Below, one piece after another: positions 6,383 to 7,697 of a stretch of 7,697 nt of DNA; position 1 is the first letter of the stretch, and each line of letters starts with the position of its first letter. The translations under genes and the position numbers were made by a program. This DNA is from Nitriliruptorales bacterium (GTDB taxonomy: Bacteria > Actinomycetota > Nitriliruptoria > Euzebyales > Egibacteraceae), in the NCBI GenBank assembly GCA_007133145.1, contig SLNF01000171.1:1-7697 (forward strand), in the 5' to 3' direction. The notes beneath the pieces are model-generated. The model saw only the letters and a list, made by a program, of their open reading frames with translations, searched no databases and was not told where the DNA came from.

Positions 6383-6457
6383 GGCCGCCACGCCACCGGC
6401 CGGGCCGGCGTGCCCCGGCGTCCCGGCGCGGAGCCCCCGAGGCAGGACCGGAGCCCG

Positions 6458-7087
6458 ATGACGACGCTGCTGCTCATCCGCCACGGCACGACCGCTGCGA
6501 CCGGCGTGCGCCTCGGTGGGCGCACGTCCGCGAGCCTCGACGCCCGGGGTCGGGAGCAGGCGCGTACCGCGGGTCGGCGCATCGCCCCGCTCGCGCCTTC
6601 GGTGGTCTATGCCAGCCCGGTCGTGCGCGCACAGGAGACCGCCGGCCTCGTCGCCGAGGAGATCGGTTGCGTGGTGGGTACCGCCGACGGCCTCGCCGAG
6701 GTTGACTACGGCCGCTGGACCGACCGCCCGCTCGCGAAGGTCGCCCGCACCGCTCGCTGGCGGGTCGTGCAGGGCCTGCCGTCGCTCGTGCGCTTCCCCG
6801 AGGGGGAGACGCTGCGGGCGATGCAGGCCCGCGCGGTGGAGGCCACCGAGGCGCTCGTGGCCGGGCACCGTCGCGAGACGATCGCCGCGGTGAGCCACGC
6901 CGACGTCATCAAGGCCGTCACCGCCTTCTACCTCGGGCTGCCGCTCGACCTCTTCGGCCGCCTCGAGGTCTCCCCGGGCTCGGTCTCGGCGCTGCGGCTC
7001 GGGCCGGGGGCACGGCCGGCGCTCGTGCGCTTCAACGACGACGGGCCCTGGGGGTCCGCCGAGGGTGAGGAGTCCACACGTGGGTGA
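6458..7087 (+). CDS. Histidine phosphatase superfamily protein (MSMEG_4193 family)
   Basis: The 209-residue protein belongs to the phosphoglycerate-mutase-like branch of histidine phosphatases. LLLIRHGTT near the N-terminus supplies R8 and the phospho-accepting H9; R57 in SPVVRAQET, E81 in AEVDYGRW and H147 in AVSHADVIKA complete the active site. The segments EVDYG.WT.RPL...WRVVQ..PS and the end (PGSVS..RL...VRFND) match the actinobacterial MSMEG_4193 'probable phosphomutase' family, whose Mycobacterium tuberculosis member Rv2135c has been reported as an acid phosphatase. The natural substrate is not established. ATG 6458 has GGAG 4 nt upstream and begins just before the core strand; an in-frame TTG at 6368 would add 30 non-conserved residues. 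The stop overlaps the next gene by 8 nt, so the genes form an operon. Confidence 0.9.
   Translation: MTTLLLIRHGTTAATGVRLGGRTSASLDARGREQARTAGRRIAPLAPSVVYASPVVRAQETAGLVAEEIGCVVGTADGLAEVDYGRWTDRPLAKVARTARWRVVQGLPSLVRFPEGETLRAMQARAVEATEALVAGHRRETIAAVSHADVIKAVTAFYLGLPLDLFGRLEVSPGSVSALRLGPGARPALVRFNDDGPWGSAEGEESTRG
7067..7072 (+). promoter_or_regulatory. Ribosome-binding site fixing the DUF3090 start
   Basis: GAGGAG ends 7 nt before GTG 7080, ideal spacing. The in-frame GTG at 7065 lies upstream of this site and so is unlikely to be used. Confidence 0.65.
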
Positions 7088-7607
7088 GTCCGTCGAGTTC
7101 GAGACCGTCGACTTCATCACCGCCGGGGCGATCGGCGAGCCTGGTCGGCGCACGTTCTACGTCCAGGCGCAGTCGGGCGACGAGCGGGTCTCCCTCGTCG
7201 CGGAGAAGGCGCAGGTGCGCTCCCTCGCCCAGCTCGCACAGGACCTCCTCGGCCGCGCGGGGGTGACGGTGACCCCTGATGACCTCGACGAGGCCCGCCA
7301 ACGCCTGCGCGACCCGGGGGCGCCGCTGTGGCGCGCCGGCTCGATGAGCCTCGGCATGGACGACGCCGCCGAGCGCTTCGTCCTCGAGGTCGAGGAGTTG
7401 CCAGGCCAGGACCCCGCCGACCCCGACGACGAGCCCGGGCTCGCGCGCTTCTGGCTCACCCGGGAGCAGCTCGCGAGCATGGCCGCGCACGCCGCCTACG
7501 CCGTGGAGGCCGGCGCACGGGAGACCTGCCGGCTGTGCAACCGGCCCATCGACCCCGCCGGGCACACCTGTCCGTCGCTCAACGGCCATGGCCCCCTCGA
7601 AGGCTGA
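7080..7607 (+). CDS. DUF3090 family protein
   Basis: The 175-residue protein matches DUF3090, a family found in Actinobacteria next to the MSMEG_4193-type phosphatase (Rv2134c in Mycobacterium tuberculosis). The N-terminal part has the family pattern 'DFITAGAIGEPGRRTFYVQA' from about residue 11, then VSLVAEKAQV and a helical region. A stretch containing FVLEVEEL and FWLTREQLASMAAHA leads to the C-terminus, where C150-x2-C153 and H162-x-C164 form a probable zinc knuckle before a short PSLNGHG tail. No catalytic motif is evident and the function is unknown; a soluble cytoplasmic protein is expected because no signal peptide or membrane segment is seen. GTG 7080 has GAGGAG 7 nt upstream and overlaps the phosphatase gene by 8 nt, implying coupled translation. 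Confidence 0.88.
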   Translation: MGESVEFETVDFITAGAIGEPGRRTFYVQAQSGDERVSLVAEKAQVRSLAQLAQDLLGRAGVTVTPDDLDEARQRLRDPGAPLWRAGSMSLGMDDAAERFVLEVEELPGQDPADPDDEPGLARFWLTREQLASMAAHAAYAVEAGARETCRLCNRPIDPAGHTCPSLNGHGPLEG

Positions 7608-7608
7608 C

Positions 7609-7697
7609 GTGCGCGCGCGGCTCGCCGCCGCGCCGCTCGACGCCAAGGGCTTCATCGCCACCGCGAGCAACCACACGCTGCTGTGCGTCCTCGGCGA
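7609..7697 (+). CDS. SCO1664-family (PI3/4-kinase-like) protein, 3'-truncated
   Basis: Only the first 29 codons are in the window and the frame runs off the right edge. The visible residues GFIATASNHTLLCVLG resemble the beginning of SCO1664-family proteins (G....SN.TLLC), which carry a remote phosphatidylinositol 3-/4-kinase-like fold and follow DUF3090 in actinobacterial genomes; gene order contributes much of this call. GTG 7609 has GAAGG (7599-7603) 5 nt upstream and sits 1 nt after the DUF3090 stop. An in-frame ATG at 7588 would add 7 residues and overlap DUF3090 by 20 nt, but lacks a ribosome-binding site. Substrate and activity are unknown. Confidence 0.65.
   Translation, partial: MRARLAAAPLDAKGFIATASNHTLLCVLG

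Noticed and set aside
6396..6408. CCGGCC-G-GGCCGG inverted repeat in the phosphatase leader
   Set aside because: The spacer is one base, so the full hairpin cannot form; such runs are frequent in this composition.
6368..6457. Upstream in-frame TTG start adding 30 residues to the phosphatase
   Set aside because: The added sequence is Arg/Gly/Pro-rich, lies over the candidate promoter and is not part of the family; ATG 6458 has a GGAG.
7065..7079. GTG 7065 as the DUF3090 start
   Set aside because: It lies upstream of the GAGGAG that is ideally spaced for GTG 7080, and the extra residues are not family-like.
4166..7153. 995-codon open frame on the minus strand spanning fumC and its flanks
   Set aside because: It runs out of frame with fumC and antisense to parts of glnD, nitrobindin and the phosphatase gene; the protein is Arg/Pro/His-rich low complexity, typical of a GC-rich shadow frame.

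Overview
The window is very GC-rich with strong G/C bias at third codon positions. It reads as chromosomal DNA of an actinobacterium (Actinomycetota). Support comes from a textbook GlnR-type operator ahead of a P-II/GlnD pair, a class II fumarase close to the mycobacterial form, and a phosphatase/DUF3090/SCO1664-family trio that I know only from Actinobacteria. The exact lineage cannot be fixed from the sequence; the P-II/GlnD neighbours are not those of Streptomyces or Mycobacterium, which hints at a more deeply branching group. I see no mobile element, CRISPR array, tRNA or rRNA.

Left part (1-1304, + strand): the 3' end of a protein with two OST-HTH/LOTUS RNA-binding domains. Its stop codon overlaps the start of a NarL/FixJ-type response regulator in an ATGA junction. 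Middle (1305-4343, + strand): a 118-bp intergenic region carries a four-element GlnR box, followed by a P-II signal protein (glnK/glnB) and the bifunctional P-II nucleotidyltransferase/removing enzyme GlnD. The GlnD start is unusual: the best-supported codon is a CTG overlapping the glnK stop, and a perfect 8-bp GC hairpin lies at the same junction. The ammonium transporter amtB, the usual partner upstream, is not here.

Right part: a nitrobindin-like haem beta-barrel gene (possibly leaderless) follows glnD and meets a convergent fumC (class II fumarase, - strand), with a GC hairpin between the two stops. A divergent 133-bp intergenic region then leads into a + strand, overlapping operon: histidine-type phosphatase (MSMEG_4193 family), DUF3090 protein with a C-terminal CxxC...HxC knuckle, and the first codons of an SCO1664-family (PI3/4-kinase-like) protein cut by the window edge. 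In mycobacteria these three genes sit near mshC (mycothiol ligase), so mycothiol genes may lie just beyond the right edge.

Functionally the window joins nitrogen-status signalling (GlnR box, P-II, GlnD), a TCA-cycle enzyme, a haem/NO protein and a conserved but uncharacterised phosphatase/kinase-like module. The most rewarding items are the GlnR box, the glnD start/hairpin, the LOTUS-response regulator coupling and the phosphatase-DUF3090-kinase-like trio.
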